Shown: positions 14,838 through 22,805 of the stretch, piece after piece | How the letters are laid out: every line of letters starts with the position of its first letter | How positions within the stretch are numbered: the first letter of the stretch is position 1 | NCBI GenBank assembly: GCA_002392525.1 | Contig: DGHE01000147.1 | Location: 1-22,805, forward strand | Origin: Bacteroidales bacterium UBA3856 | GTDB taxonomy: Bacteria; Bacteroidota; Bacteroidia; Bacteroidales; UBA932 | Direction of reading: 5' to 3' | Length of the DNA stretch: 22,805 bases | Made by a program: the position numbers and the translations under genes | Notes under the pieces: generated by a model | The model's input: only the letters and a program-made list of their open reading frames with translations | What the model was told of the DNA's origin: nothing | Database searches by the model: none

Positions 14838-17375
14838 ATGGATAAAAACGAAGAGAAAGATATGATGGAGGAAGTCGGGGCAACTGGCTACACCGAGCAG
14901 GTAGAGATAGACCACGAAATGCGTACGGCCTACATCGACTACTCCATGTCGGTGATTGTGTCCCGTGCCCTTCCGGACGTGCGTGACGGCCTCAAGCCCG
15001 TACAGCGCCGCGTGCTGTTCGGCATGGACAACATGGGCCTCAGCTACAGCGGCCAGACCAAGAAGAGCGCCCGTATCGTGGGTGAGGTCATGGGTAAGTT
15101 CCACCCGCACGGAGACTCCAGCGTGTACGACGCCATGGTGCGTCTGGGCCAGGAGTGGAACCAGCGCTATCCCATGGTGAAGGGCCAGGGCAACTTTGGC
15201 TCCGTGGACGGTGACTCTCCCGCTGCCATGCGTTACACGGAGGCAAAGCTCCAGAAAATGGCGGAGGACGTTCTCGGAGACATGGACAAGAACACCGTGG
15301 ACATGGTGCTCAACTTCGATGACACTCTGGAAGAGCCTACCGTGCTGCCCACCAAGGCTCCGCTGCTGCTGCTCAACGGTGCTTCCGGTATTGCCGTAGG
15401 TATGGCTACCAACATGGCTCCCCACAACCTCGGAGAGTGCTGCGACGCCATCTGCGCCTACATCGACAACCCGGAAATCACCACCGACGGGCTCATGCAG
15501 TACATCAAGGGCCCGGATTTCCCTACGGGAGGCCTGGTGATGGGCCGCTCCGGCATCAAAGAAGCCTACGAGACCGGCCGCGGCCGCATTGTGGTGCGTT
15601 CCAAGACGGAGATCGAAGTGGACGACAAGGGCCGTGAGACCATCGTCGTCACCGAAATCCCGTACATGGTGAACAAGCGCGAGATGATCGAGAAGATTGC
15701 CCAACTCGCCGACGAAAAAAAGATAGAAGGCATCTCCTACATCAACGATGAAAGTTCCCGCGGTGAAACCCGCGTCGTCATCCGCCTCAAGCAGGGCACC
15801 AACTCCGGCGTAGTCCTGAACATGCTTTTCAAGTACAGCCCCCTGCAGAGCAGCTTCTCCTTCAATAACGTGGCTCTGGTAAAAGGACGTCCCCGCACCC
15901 TGAGCCTCAAGGAAATCATCAAGGAGTTCGTGGACTTCCGCCACGAGGTAGTGGTTCGCCGCACCCAGTTCGATCTGGACAAGGCCCAGAAGCGCGCCCA
16001 CATCCTGGAAGGTCTCCTCAAGGCCATGGACCTCATCGACGAAATCGTCCATATCATCCGCTACGAGTCCAAGAGCATCGAGGAAGCCAAGACCATGCTC
16101 ATGGAGCGCTATCAGTTCTCCGAGCCCCAGGCGGCCGCCATCGTGGAAATGCGTCTCCGCCAGCTCGTCGGCTTGGAACGCGAGAAGCTCCAGAACGAGT
16201 ACGACGACCTCATGAAGTTCATCGCCCGCTGCCTGGAAATCCTTGGCTCTGTGGAGGAACAGTTCGGCGTTATCAAGGCCGAAACCCAGGACCTCAAGGC
16301 TCGCTACGGAGACCCTCGCCGCACAGAGATCACCCTCGCCGACGACGAATTCAACCCCGAGGACTTCTATGCCGATGAAGACCAGGTCATCACCATTTCC
16401 CACCTGGGCTACATCAAGCGCACCCCGCTCACCGAGTTCCGCACCCAGAACCGCGGCGGCGTGGGCATGAAGGGAAGCGCCACCCGTGACGAAGACTTCA
16501 TCGAGCACGTCTATATTGCCAATACCCATAGCACGCTTCTTCTCTTTACCCAGAAAGGCCGATGCTATTGGCTCAAGGTATACGAGATTCCGGAAGGCAA
16601 CCGCAGCTCCAAGGGCCGCGCCATCCAGAATATCCTCATGATCGAACCCGACGATGCCGTGCGCGCATACCTCAATGTGAAGTCGCTCAAGGATGAAGAA
16701 TTCATCAACAACAACTACATCATGATGGTTACCCGGAAGGGCGTAGTGAAAAAGACCACTCTGGAGGCCTACTCCCGTCCCCGCACCAACGGTGTCAACG
16801 CCATCAACATCCGCGAGGACGACGAACTCCTGGAGGCCATCCTCACCAACGGCAACTGCAATATCATGATTGCCGCCAACGGAGGACGCTGCGTAAGGTT
16901 CGATGAATCAGAGGCAAGGCCCCTCGGCCGTACCTCCACCGGTGTCCGTGGCATCAATCTTGATGAAGATGACTTCGTGATTGGCGTTTCCAGCCAGGAC
17001 CCGAACGCTGAAGACGCTGCAAAGCACCAGGTGCTGGCCGTTTCCGAAAACGGTTACGGCAAACGCTCGGAAGTAGACGACTACCGCCAGACTTCCCGCG
17101 GTGCCAAGGGCGTCAAAACCCTGAACATCACTGAAAAGACCGGTAAGTTGGTAGCTATCAAGAACGTTACCGATGAGGATGACCTCATGATTATCTGCCG
17201 TTCCGGTATGACCATCCGAATGCCTGTCAGCACCATCCGTGTTGCCGGACGTGCCACTCAGGGCGTCAAGCTCATCAACATAAGGGAAAAAGATTCCATC
17301 GCAGCCATCTCCGTAGTCGCCCACAGCGATGAAGAAGAGAGCCAGGCTGCAGAAGGAACCCCCGCAGAGGAATAA
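14838..17375 (+). CDS. gyrA: DNA gyrase subunit A
   Basis: This 845-residue type IIA topoisomerase subunit, with GyrB, introduces negative supercoils in an ATP-dependent way. The winged-helix and breakage-reunion domain (about 25-510) includes the catalytic Tyr133 in [10 protein letters not shown]. The quinolone-resistance-determining region reads [10 protein letters not shown] at 89-98; Ser94 and Asp98 correspond to Ser83 and Asp87 of E. coli, so the common resistance substitutions are absent. The C-terminal beta-pinwheel (about 515-825) follows, with GyrA-box-like QNRGGVG at 537-543, where the lysine of the E. coli QRRGGKG motif is replaced. That variant seems usual for this phylum and does not suggest topoisomerase IV. 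The tail is acidic, ending in [14 protein letters not shown]. The gene has its own promoter just after the susCD terminator and is followed 18 bases later by the TPR gene. Confidence 0.98.
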   Translation: MDKNEEKDMMEEVGATGYTEQVEIDHEMRTAYIDYSMSVIVSRALPDVRDGLKPVQRRVLFGMDNMGLSYSGQTKKSARIVGEVMGKFHPHGDSSVYDAMVRLGQEWNQRYPMVKGQGNFGSVDGDSPAAMRYTEAKLQKMAEDVLGDMDKNTVDMVLNFDDTLEEPTVLPTKAPLLLLNGASGIAVGMATNMAPHNLGECCDAICAYIDNPEITTDGLMQYIKGPDFPTGGLVMGRSGIKEAYETGRGRIVVRSKTEIEVDDKGRETIVVTEIPYMVNKREMIEKIAQLADEKKIEGISYINDESSRGETRVVIRLKQGTNSGVVLNMLFKYSPLQSSFSFNNVALVKGRPRTLSLKEIIKEFVDFRHEVVVRRTQFDLDKAQKRAHILEGLLKAMDLIDEIVHIIRYESKSIEEAKTMLMERYQFSEPQAAAIVEMRLRQLVGLEREKLQNEYDDLMKFIARCLEILGSVEEQFGVIKAETQDLKARYGDPRRTEITLADDEFNPEDFYADEDQVITISHLGYIKRTPLTEFRTQNRGGVGMKGSATRDEDFIEHVYIANTHSTLLLFTQKGRCYWLKVYEIPEGNRSSKGRAIQNILMIEPDDAVRAYLNVKSLKDEEFINNNYIMMVTRKGVVKKTTLEAYSRPRTNGVNAINIREDDELLEAILTNGNCNIMIAANGGRCVRFDESEARPLGRTSTGVRGINLDEDDFVIGVSSQDPNAEDAAKHQVLAVSENGYGKRSEVDDYRQTSRGAKGVKTLNITEKTGKLVAIKNVTDEDDLMIICRSGMTIRMPVSTIRVAGRATQGVKLINIREKDSIAAISVVAHSDEEESQAAEGTPAEE

Positions 17376-17393
17376 TAATCAAACATTTATAGT

Positions 17394-18701
17394 ATGAAAA
17401 AGTTAGTTTTCGCACTTGCACTGGCCTGCTCCCTGCAGCTTGCCTATGCTCAGAAGCCCGATGCAGCTATGCAGAAGGACGTGGATAAGGCCCTCGAGGC
17501 TTCCAAGGATGCCAAGAAGGCTGCCAAAGCCGGAACCTGGACCAAACTGGCCGAGGCCTACATGAAGGCTTATGAGAATCCTACCGCCAACATTACCCTT
17601 GGTATCGACAAGAATACCTTTGGAATGATGAACAAGGAAAAGCCCCTTTCCCAGAGCAATGTGGAGGTGGGTGGCCAGACCTTCGAAAAGTGGGAGCTCT
17701 CCCATGTGAACATCTACTTCAACGAGGCCGGTGTGCTCTCCCTCGTGGAAGTGACCAAGCCTTCCGTGGAAGGTGACCTGCTGTGCGAGGCCGCCAAGGC
17801 CTATGTCAAGGCTTTCGAACTGGGTGCCAAGGAAAAGGATATCGCTCCCAAGCTCAAGGTTATTGCCGATGACTACTACAACGACGGTTTCACCGCTTAT
17901 CAGCTGGGAGACATGGCCAAGGCCAGCGACAACTTCATGGGCGCCTTCGAGGTGTCCTCCACCCAGCCTGTTACCGAAGTGAACAACGACGCTGCCTACA
18001 ACGCCGCTTTCACCGCCATGCAGGTAAAGAACTACGACCGCGCCAACAAGTACTACACCCAGTGCCTCACGAATGGCTTCTACTCGGACGGTAACGTCTA
18101 TGCCAACCTCTCCGAGTGCGCTCTTGCCCAGGCCGATACTACGGCTGCCAAGAACTATCTGGCCACCGGTCTTACCAGCTACCCCGACAATGCCGCCATC
18201 CTCACCAACCTCATCAACCTGTATCTGCAGACCAATGAGGATCCCGCCAAGATTGTGGAACTCCTCGATGAGGCCAAGAAGGCCATGCCCGACAACCCTT
18301 CCCTCTATTATGTAGAAGGTAACATCTACACCGGCATCAAGGACTTCGAGAAGGCCCTGGCCGCCTACGACAAGGGACTTGCCATCAACGACAAGTACGA
18401 CATGTGCTACTACGGCAAGGCCAACGTGGCCCTCAAGAAAGGTGAAGCCATCGTGGACGAGATGAACGCCCTGGATGTGCGCGAGTGGAAGAAGTACGAC
18501 GAGCTCGCCGCCCAGCTCACCGAGGTTTACATCAGCGCCCTGGAGCCTTTCGAGAAGTGCTACGAAGTGAGCGAGATCCCTGAGGTGAAGGCCGCTGCCG
18601 CCGACTACCTCAAGCGTCTCAACTTCCAGCTGCGTAACGTAGATCCCAAGTACCAGGAAGCCTACGAGAAGTGGAACGCCATCGTGGAAAACGCCCAGTA
18701 G
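17394..18701 (+). CDS. Secreted tetratricopeptide-repeat protein
   Basis: This 435-residue protein has a clear signal peptide (1-19, cleaved near YAQ) and no lipobox, so it is probably periplasmic. Residues 22-60 are charged and helical. Residues about 60-125 hold a short beta-rich stretch (FEKWELSHVNIYFNEAGVLSLVEV). Residues about 155-350 hold several TPR helix pairs, the clearest being KDFEKALAAYDKGLAINDKYD at 316-336 (written with its flanking residues). TPR arrays bind other proteins; no partner can be read from the sequence. I see no promoter in the 18 bases after gyrA, so it is probably co-transcribed with gyrA, and the terminator 21 bases downstream closes that unit. Its heavy use of C-ending codons, like gyrA, suggests strong expression. 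Confidence 0.85.
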   Translation: MKKLVFALALACSLQLAYAQKPDAAMQKDVDKALEASKDAKKAAKAGTWTKLAEAYMKAYENPTANITLGIDKNTFGMMNKEKPLSQSNVEVGGQTFEKWELSHVNIYFNEAGVLSLVEVTKPSVEGDLLCEAAKAYVKAFELGAKEKDIAPKLKVIADDYYNDGFTAYQLGDMAKASDNFMGAFEVSSTQPVTEVNNDAAYNAAFTAMQVKNYDRANKYYTQCLTNGFYSDGNVYANLSECALAQADTTAAKNYLATGLTSYPDNAAILTNLINLYLQTNEDPAKIVELLDEAKKAMPDNPSLYYVEGNIYTGIKDFEKALAAYDKGLAINDKYDMCYYGKANVALKKGEAIVDEMNALDVREWKKYDELAAQLTEVYISALEPFEKCYEVSEIPEVKAAAADYLKRLNFQLRNVDPKYQEAYEKWNAIVENAQ

Positions 18702-18722
18702 TTTTCTCCCCCTGTAAATGAT

Positions 18723-18760
18723 TTGGTGTGCAAGTCGGTTGATTTGCACACCAATTTTTT
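18723..18760 (+). terminator. Rho-independent terminator of the gyrA-TPR unit
   Basis: A perfect 11-base-pair inverted repeat, TTGGTGTGCAA (18723-18733) with TTGCACACCAA (18744-18754), has a 10-base loop and is followed by six Ts. It is placed 21 bases after the TPR stop. Confidence 0.92.
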
Positions 18761-18769
18761 GTATTTTTG
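18738..18769 (+). promoter_or_regulatory. Promoter of the PhoH-like gene, inside the terminator
   Basis: TATTTTTG at 18762-18769 is a perfect -7 element starting one base after the terminator T-run. GTTG at 18738-18741, in the terminator loop, is a -33 box 20 bases upstream. Because the ATG is at 18775, the transcript would have almost no leader. Confidence 0.55.
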
Positions 18770-18774
18770 CCTGT

Positions 18775-19701
18775 ATGAAAAAAACGGTCACCCTCGAAGC
18801 CATCGACCCCATCGAAATCTATGGGGTGGGCAATAAAATCCTTACCGAATTCTGCTCCTACTTTCCGCATCTGAAGGTGGTGGCGCGCGGCAATGAACTC
18901 ATCCTGGAGGGCCGCGAAAGTGACATTGCGGAGTTCAATATCCGCTTTGCGGAGCTGGTGGACAAGCGCCATCACAAGATGAACCTTACCGTCTATGACG
19001 TGGAGGATATCTTCGCGGGCGGGGGGCAGTCGCGTCCTACCGCCGATGCCGTCATCGTGCACGGCACTGACGGCAAGCCCATCCGCGCCCGCAACAAAAC
19101 CCAGCAGGATCTGGTATCGGCCTACTTTGAGAACGACCTCATCTTTGCCGTGGGCCCTGCCGGAACGGGAAAGACGTATATGGCCATTGCCCTGGCGGTG
19201 CGCGCACTCAAAAACCGCGAGATCAAGCGTATCGTCCTTACCCGTCCGGCCGTGGAAGCAGGGGAGCGCCTGGGTTTCCTTCCCGGAGACCTCAAGGACA
19301 AGCTGGACCCGTATCTGCAGCCCCTCTACGACGCCCTGGCCGATATGATTCCCTCCCGCCGCCTGCAGGAGTTCATGGCCGATGGAACCATACAGATAGC
19401 TCCGCTGGCCTATATGCGCGGCCGCACCCTGGACAAAGCCTGCGTCATCCTGGATGAGGCCCAGAACACCAACCTGGGGCAGCTCAAGATGTTCCTCACC
19501 CGCATGGGCGTGAATGCCAAGTTCATTGTGACGGGCGATGCCACCCAGATAGACCTTCCCAGAAGGGAGGACAGCGGTCTCCTGGCCGGCATCCAGCTCC
19601 TGGAGGGAATCAAGGGTATTGCTACCGTGCGCTTTAGCACGGAAGACATTGTCCGTCACCCCTTGGTTACAAAAATCGTCAGGGCCTTTGACAAGCCGTA
19701 A
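18775..19701 (+). CDS. PhoH/YbeZ-family ATPase
   Basis: This 308-residue cytoplasmic P-loop ATPase is of the PhoH (PhoL/YbeZ) family, whose members are linked to RNA metabolism and often paired with the ribonuclease YbeY. An N-terminal KH-like region (about 5-75) contains ARGNELILEG. The ATPase domain follows, with TQQDLVSAYFENDL (109-122), Walker A GPAGTGKT at 127-134, RPAVEAGERLGFLPG (157-171), Walker B VILDEAQN at 224-231 and TGDATQIDLP (253-262). The length is usual for the family. An in-frame ATG at 18718 would add 19 residues encoded by the terminator hairpin and is rejected. No ybeY gene is present in this window. The -7 element ends only 5 bases before the start codon. Confidence 0.93.
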   Translation: MKKTVTLEAIDPIEIYGVGNKILTEFCSYFPHLKVVARGNELILEGRESDIAEFNIRFAELVDKRHHKMNLTVYDVEDIFAGGGQSRPTADAVIVHGTDGKPIRARNKTQQDLVSAYFENDLIFAVGPAGTGKTYMAIALAVRALKNREIKRIVLTRPAVEAGERLGFLPGDLKDKLDPYLQPLYDALADMIPSRRLQEFMADGTIQIAPLAYMRGRTLDKACVILDEAQNTNLGQLKMFLTRMGVNAKFIVTGDATQIDLPRREDSGLLAGIQLLEGIKGIATVRFSTEDIVRHPLVTKIVRAFDKP

Positions 19702-19717
19702 AAAAAACGTATTTTTG
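19687..19717 (+). promoter_or_regulatory. Promoter of the SPOR-lipoprotein/M28-TonB/leuS operon
   Basis: TTTG at 19687-19690, exactly 19 bases and TATTTTTG at 19710-19717 form a perfect match to the Bacteroides consensus in both boxes and spacing. The -33 box is inside the last codons of the PhoH-like gene. Confidence 0.75.
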
Positions 19718-19723
19718 TAGGTT

Positions 19724-19730
19724 AAGGAGG
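19724..19730 (+). promoter_or_regulatory. Shine-Dalgarno sequence of the SPOR lipoprotein gene
   Basis: AAGGAGG ends 8 bases before the ATG at 19739. Such a strong anti-16S match is uncommon in Bacteroidota, whose genes usually lack Shine-Dalgarno sites. The other starts in this window have at most weak AG-rich stretches. Confidence 0.7.
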
Positions 19731-19738
19731 ATTATGCT

Positions 19739-20266
19739 ATGAAAAAGACCCTCATACTGGCTGTCATGCTGCTGAGCGTTGTCTCCAGCTGCGACTTCGT
19801 GCGTACCCTTGCCGGAAGGCCCACATCGGCCCGGCTGGAGGAGATGCGCGAGGAAAGGATGCGCGCCGAGGAAGCCCGGCACCAGGCGGTGCTGGATTCC
19901 ATGGAAAGAGCGGAGAAAGCCCTTGCCGAGGCCCTTGCAGCCCGCGAGCAGGAACTGCTGGATTCGCTCACGCAGGCCCACGGAACGGTTCTGAATCCGT
20001 CCAGGCTGGGCGGCCTGTTCACAACCAAACTGGAGAGCAAGTACTACATTGTGGTGGGCGCTTTCCGCAACCGTACCTTTGCGGAGCGCAAGCTCACCCA
20101 GTGCAACGAGGCCGGTTATACGGCTACCATCATCAGTTTCCGGAACGGGCTCCTGGCGGTTTCCGTGTGCCCCTCCGATAACCTGGAGGAGACATTGAAA
20201 AAGCTGAAGCAGATGCGTGGAACCGAAGTATGCCCGGCAGACGGCTGGATCCTGATGAATGTATAG
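19739..20266 (+). CDS. SPOR-domain lipoprotein
   Basis: This small 175-residue lipoprotein has lipobox VSSC with acylated Cys18. Residues about 30-78 are a charged, Ala/Glu/Arg-rich coiled coil (SARLEEMREERMRAEEARHQ and onward). Residues about 100-172 are a SPOR domain (YYIVVGAFRNRTFAERKLT, then GLLAVSV). SPOR domains bind glycan strands of peptidoglycan that lack stem peptides, often at division sites. The layout (lipid anchor, coiled-coil spacer, SPOR) suits a link between outer membrane and cell wall. It heads a run with the M28-TonB_C gene 3 bases downstream, has its own consensus promoter, and has an unusually strong ribosome-binding site. Confidence 0.88.
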   Translation: MKKTLILAVMLLSVVSSCDFVRTLAGRPTSARLEEMREERMRAEEARHQAVLDSMERAEKALAEALAAREQELLDSLTQAHGTVLNPSRLGGLFTTKLESKYYIVVGAFRNRTFAERKLTQCNEAGYTATIISFRNGLLAVSVCPSDNLEETLKKLKQMRGTEVCPADGWILMNV

Positions 20267-20269
20267 AAG

Positions 20270-21619
20270 ATGAAACGTCTGTTTGTACTGCTTTCTGCCG
20301 CTTTCATCGCTACGGGCCTTGGCGCCCAGTACCGTACACCCCTCGAAGACCTGGACGACTCCGAAACCGTCCGGGCCCTCAAGGAACATGTAGCTACGCT
20401 GTCGGCCGCCCAGATGGAAGGGCGCAAGGCTGGCAGCGAAGGGGAGAAAATGGCGGCCGATTACCTGGAAGGCTGTCTTAAGGAATTCGGTATCGATATC
20501 CTGGCGGCCGGGAACGAATTCAAAGTGGCGGGTTCTCCCGACACCCTCAGCTCCCGCAACGTGGTGGGCTTCCTGGAAGGCTGGGATAAAGCCCAGAAAG
20601 ACCACTACATTGTGATTGGCGCCCGCATGGATAACCTGGGCATGGACACCTTCGTAGTGGACGGCCAGAAGTTGAACCGCATCTACTACGGCGCCAACGG
20701 CAATGCTTCCGGCATGGCACTCATGCTGGAACTGGCCCGCAAGCTGTCTTATTCCCGTTCACTTCTTCGCAGGAGCATCCTTTTCGTGGGATTTGGCGCA
20801 TCGGCCCAAACTTTTGCCGGGTCCTGGTATTTCCTCAACCGCACCTTCGCCTCCGATGTGGAGAAGATAGACGCCATGGTAAACCTGGATATGCTGGGAA
20901 CGGCCGGGAACGGCGGCCTTCTGGCGTTTACCGCTTCCAACGGAGACCTCAATGCTCTGGTGAACACCCTGCAGGGGGAGCTGCTGCCCATCCAGGCACA
21001 GCTCACTACCCAGGCTCCCTATCCCGGAGACCAGGTGGTGTTTTACGACAAGGAAATCCCCTCTGTCCTTTTTTCAAGCGGCCGCTATCCCGAGCACGCA
21101 ACCGGCCGTGACACCTACGATATCATAGACTTTGACGGAATGGAGCGGGAACTGGAATACATCTACAGTTTTGTCCAGCACCTTGCAAACGGCCCGCGTC
21201 CGCTGTTCCGTAATTCGGACGTGACGCGCAGCGAGAAGGTATCGGCCGATGTCTATGCCTACAGCGATGTGGATGTAAAGCCCATGTTCCTGAATTCGGC
21301 AGACCCCCGCATCTTCATGGAACGCTGGGTGTATCCCTACCTCAAATACCCGAAGTATGCCTCTGAGAATGGCATCCAGGGCAGGGTGCTGGTGGAATTC
21401 GTGATTGACGAAAAAGGAGAGGTAGGGGACGTGCGAGTGGTTCGCGGCATCCATGAGTCTCTGGATGCGGAGGCACTCCGCGTGGTGAGCGCCTCGCCCA
21501 AGTGGCGGCCTGCCCGTCATCACGGCAAGAAAGTGAAAGTGTCCGTGACGGTGAGCGTGGAGTTCCGCCTGGACAAGGGAAAAGGAAAATTCGGAATCAA
21601 CGGAGTGAAATTAAAATAA
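20270..21619 (+). CDS. Degenerate M28-peptidase-like protein with C-terminal TonB domain
   Basis: This 449-residue protein has a signal peptide ending in LGAQ (1-20). Residues about 33-305 have the M28 aminopeptidase fold, but the metal site is broken. The position of the first zinc His (usual GAHYD) is Arg119 in GARMD, and the bridging Asp of GANDNASG is Gly144 in GANGNASG. The catalytic and metal-binding Glu-Glu of FGAEEQ is Ser178-Ala179 in FGASAQ. Only Asp207 (NLDMLG) and a possible His276 survive. Residues about 346-433 are a TonB C-terminal domain (YPKYASENGIQGRVLVEFVI, ASPKWRPARHHGKKV). TonB proteins normally have an N-terminal membrane anchor, which a cleaved signal peptide would not provide. 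It is probably a non-catalytic periplasmic binding or adaptor protein. The gene lies 3 bases after the SPOR gene and 3 bases before leuS. Confidence 0.87.
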   Translation: MKRLFVLLSAAFIATGLGAQYRTPLEDLDDSETVRALKEHVATLSAAQMEGRKAGSEGEKMAADYLEGCLKEFGIDILAAGNEFKVAGSPDTLSSRNVVGFLEGWDKAQKDHYIVIGARMDNLGMDTFVVDGQKLNRIYYGANGNASGMALMLELARKLSYSRSLLRRSILFVGFGASAQTFAGSWYFLNRTFASDVEKIDAMVNLDMLGTAGNGGLLAFTASNGDLNALVNTLQGELLPIQAQLTTQAPYPGDQVVFYDKEIPSVLFSSGRYPEHATGRDTYDIIDFDGMERELEYIYSFVQHLANGPRPLFRNSDVTRSEKVSADVYAYSDVDVKPMFLNSADPRIFMERWVYPYLKYPKYASENGIQGRVLVEFVIDEKGEVGDVRVVRGIHESLDAEALRVVSASPKWRPARHHGKKVKVSVTVSVEFRLDKGKGKFGINGVKLK

Positions 21620-21622
21620 GAT

Positions 21623-22805
21623 ATGGATTATAATTTTGTAGAGATCGAGAAAAAGTGGCAGGACTGGTGGGCCAAAAACAAGACGTACAAGGCCGAGGTC
21701 AATGAGGCCAAACCCAAATACTATGTGCTGGACATGTTCCCGTACCCCAGCGGTGCGGGTCTTCATGTGGGCCATCCGCTGGGATATATTGCCAGCGACA
21801 TCTTTGCCCGTTACAAGCGCTTGAAGGGCTTCAACGTGCTGCATCCCATGGGCTACGACGCCTTTGGCCTGCCGGCCGAGCAGTACGCCATCCAGACCGG
21901 TCAGCACCCGGAGAAGACCACCCACGACAACGTGGCCCGCTACCGTCAGCAGCTGGACCGCATTGGTTTCTCCTTCGACTGGGACCGCGAATTCCGCACC
22001 TCAGATCCCGACTATTACAAGTGGACCCAGTGGGCCTTCCTTAAGATGTTTGGCAGCTGGTATAACAACGACCTCCAGAAGGCCAGTCCCATCGAGGACC
22101 TCGTAGCCGCCTTCGAGAAGGGAGGATCGGCCGCCGTGAACGCCGCCTGCAGCGAGGGAAAGCCGTTCAGCGCCGCGGAGTGGAAGGGTTTCTCCGAGAA
22201 AGAGAAGGCCGATGTCCTCATGCGCTACCGCATTGCCTATCAGGGAGAAAGCACCGTGAACTGGTGCCCGGCCCTGGGTACGGTTCTCGCCAACGATGAG
22301 GTGAAAGACGGTTACAGCGAGCGCGGCGGTCACCCCGTTTTCCAGAAGAAGATGACCCAGTGGCAGCTGCGTGTGAGCGCCTATGCCGCCCGCCTGCTGG
22401 ACGGCCTGGAGAAACTGGACTGGACCGACTCTCTCAAAGAAATGCAGCGCAACTGGATTGGCCGCAGCGAGGGTGCCGAGATGGTGTTCAAGGTGGCGTG
22501 CGACGGTCAGGAGCATGACGTCACCATCTTTACCACCCGTGCCGATACCGTTTTCGGCGTCACCTTCATGGTGCTGGCTCCCGAGAGCGAGTGGGTTTCC
22601 AGGCTCACCTCAAAAGCGCAGAAAGAAGAGGTGGAAGCCTATCTGGAGCAGGTAAAGAAGAAAACCGAGCGCGAACGCATGGCCGGCAAGGCTGTGACGG
22701 GCGTATTCTCCGGTTCTTACGGCATTAACCCGCTCACCGGAGAGAAAGTACCGGTGTGGATTTCCGAATACGTGCTGGCCGGCTACGGCACCGGCGCCAT
22801 CATGG
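21623..22805 (+). CDS. leuS: Leucyl-tRNA synthetase (partial, C-terminus outside window)
   Basis: Translation from the ATG at 21623 stays open to the right edge (394 complete codons). This class I aminoacyl-tRNA synthetase charges tRNA-Leu. [18 protein letters not shown] contains the HIGH-type ATP-binding motif [21 protein letters not shown] and FDWDREF are LeuRS signatures, and WCP ([15 protein letters not shown]) lies before the editing domain. [11 protein letters not shown] leads into the CP1 editing domain, where [13 protein letters not shown] is the threonine-rich editing-site segment. The window ends at GTGAIM, so the rest of CP1, the KMSKS loop and the anticodon-binding domain are not seen. 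A segment of about 45 residues rich in Ala, Lys and Glu (around 157-205) is inserted before [11 protein letters not shown]; similar insertions occur in Bacteroidota LeuRS. It is probably translated from the operon starting at 19710. Confidence 0.97.
   Translation, partial: MDYNFVEIEKKWQDWWAKNKTYKAEVNEAKPKYYVLDMFPYPSGAGLHVGHPLGYIASDIFARYKRLKGFNVLHPMGYDAFGLPAEQYAIQTGQHPEKTTHDNVARYRQQLDRIGFSFDWDREFRTSDPDYYKWTQWAFLKMFGSWYNNDLQKASPIEDLVAAFEKGGSAAVNAACSEGKPFSAAEWKGFSEKEKADVLMRYRIAYQGESTVNWCPALGTVLANDEVKDGYSERGGHPVFQKKMTQWQLRVSAYAARLLDGLEKLDWTDSLKEMQRNWIGRSEGAEMVFKVACDGQEHDVTIFTTRADTVFGVTFMVLAPESEWVSRLTSKAQKEEVEAYLEQVKKKTERERMAGKAVTGVFSGSYGINPLTGEKVPVWISEYVLAGYGTGAIM

Noticed and set aside
15102..15131. 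Possible quinolone-resistance substitutions in gyrA
   Set aside because: The residues equivalent to E. coli Ser83 and Asp87 are Ser and Asp, the susceptible state.
16443..16470. GyrA-box variant QNRGGVG as a sign of topoisomerase IV or altered gyrase
   Set aside because: From memory the same replacement is usual in Bacteroidota GyrA, and the full-length pinwheel and catalytic domain fit gyrase.
10665..16529. A 1954-codon open reading frame on the minus strand, opposite the susD-like, lipoprotein and gyrA genes
   Set aside because: It lies opposite three clearly real genes and shows no recognisable domain. It stays open because codons whose complement would create stops in that frame are rare in these highly biased genes.
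18718..18774. Upstream in-frame ATG for the PhoH-like gene
   Set aside because: The 19 extra residues would be encoded by the terminator hairpin and promoter, and do not resemble the family's N-terminus.

Overview
The window looks like chromosomal DNA of a member of the order Bacteroidales (phylum Bacteroidota), probably gut- or rumen-associated; I cannot name the family. The reasons are a SusC/SusD receptor pair, several lipoproteins with short AAxxSC-type lipoboxes, and repeated -7 promoter elements of the form TAnnTTTG with TTTG-like -33 boxes 19-20 bases upstream, which is the Bacteroides-type housekeeping promoter. The base composition is GC-rich by eye. Genes are tightly packed and no stretch over 300 bases lacks a gene. 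I saw no rRNA, tRNA, CRISPR array, insertion sequence or phage gene.

Region 1 (1-1993). A secreted alpha/beta-hydrolase esterase, cut by the left edge, is read leftwards. A catalytic-domain-only MetE-like methyltransferase is read rightwards from an overlapping divergent promoter pair.

Region 2 (2005-14729). This is the accessory, nutrient-uptake part. Leftwards run an SGNH/GxDLY esterase and a two-enzyme fusion of a calcineurin-like phosphoesterase with a glycerophosphodiester phosphodiesterase (GDPD). Rightwards from the same 82-base promoter region run a calcineurin-like phosphoesterase lipoprotein, a SusC-like TonB-dependent receptor, a SusD-like lipoprotein and a third surface lipoprotein with a tandem duplicated module. 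No glycoside hydrolase or polysaccharide lyase is visible. The locus resembles a polysaccharide utilisation locus whose enzymes are phosphoesterases and carboxylesterases. I infer a phosphodiester-containing, acylated substrate: a teichoic-acid-like polymer, a phosphoglycan or glycerophospholipid-derived material. This is the most likely place for an undescribed system. A strong terminator ends it at 14750-14791.

Region 3 (14805-18760). gyrA is followed by a secreted TPR protein and a second strong terminator.

Region 4 (18738-22805). A PhoH/YbeZ-type ATPase, apparently on a near-leaderless mRNA, is followed by a promoter-led run: a SPOR-domain lipoprotein, an apparently inactive M28 peptidase fused to a TonB C-terminal domain, and leuS (cut by the right edge). 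These three genes are 3 bases apart and probably form one transcript.
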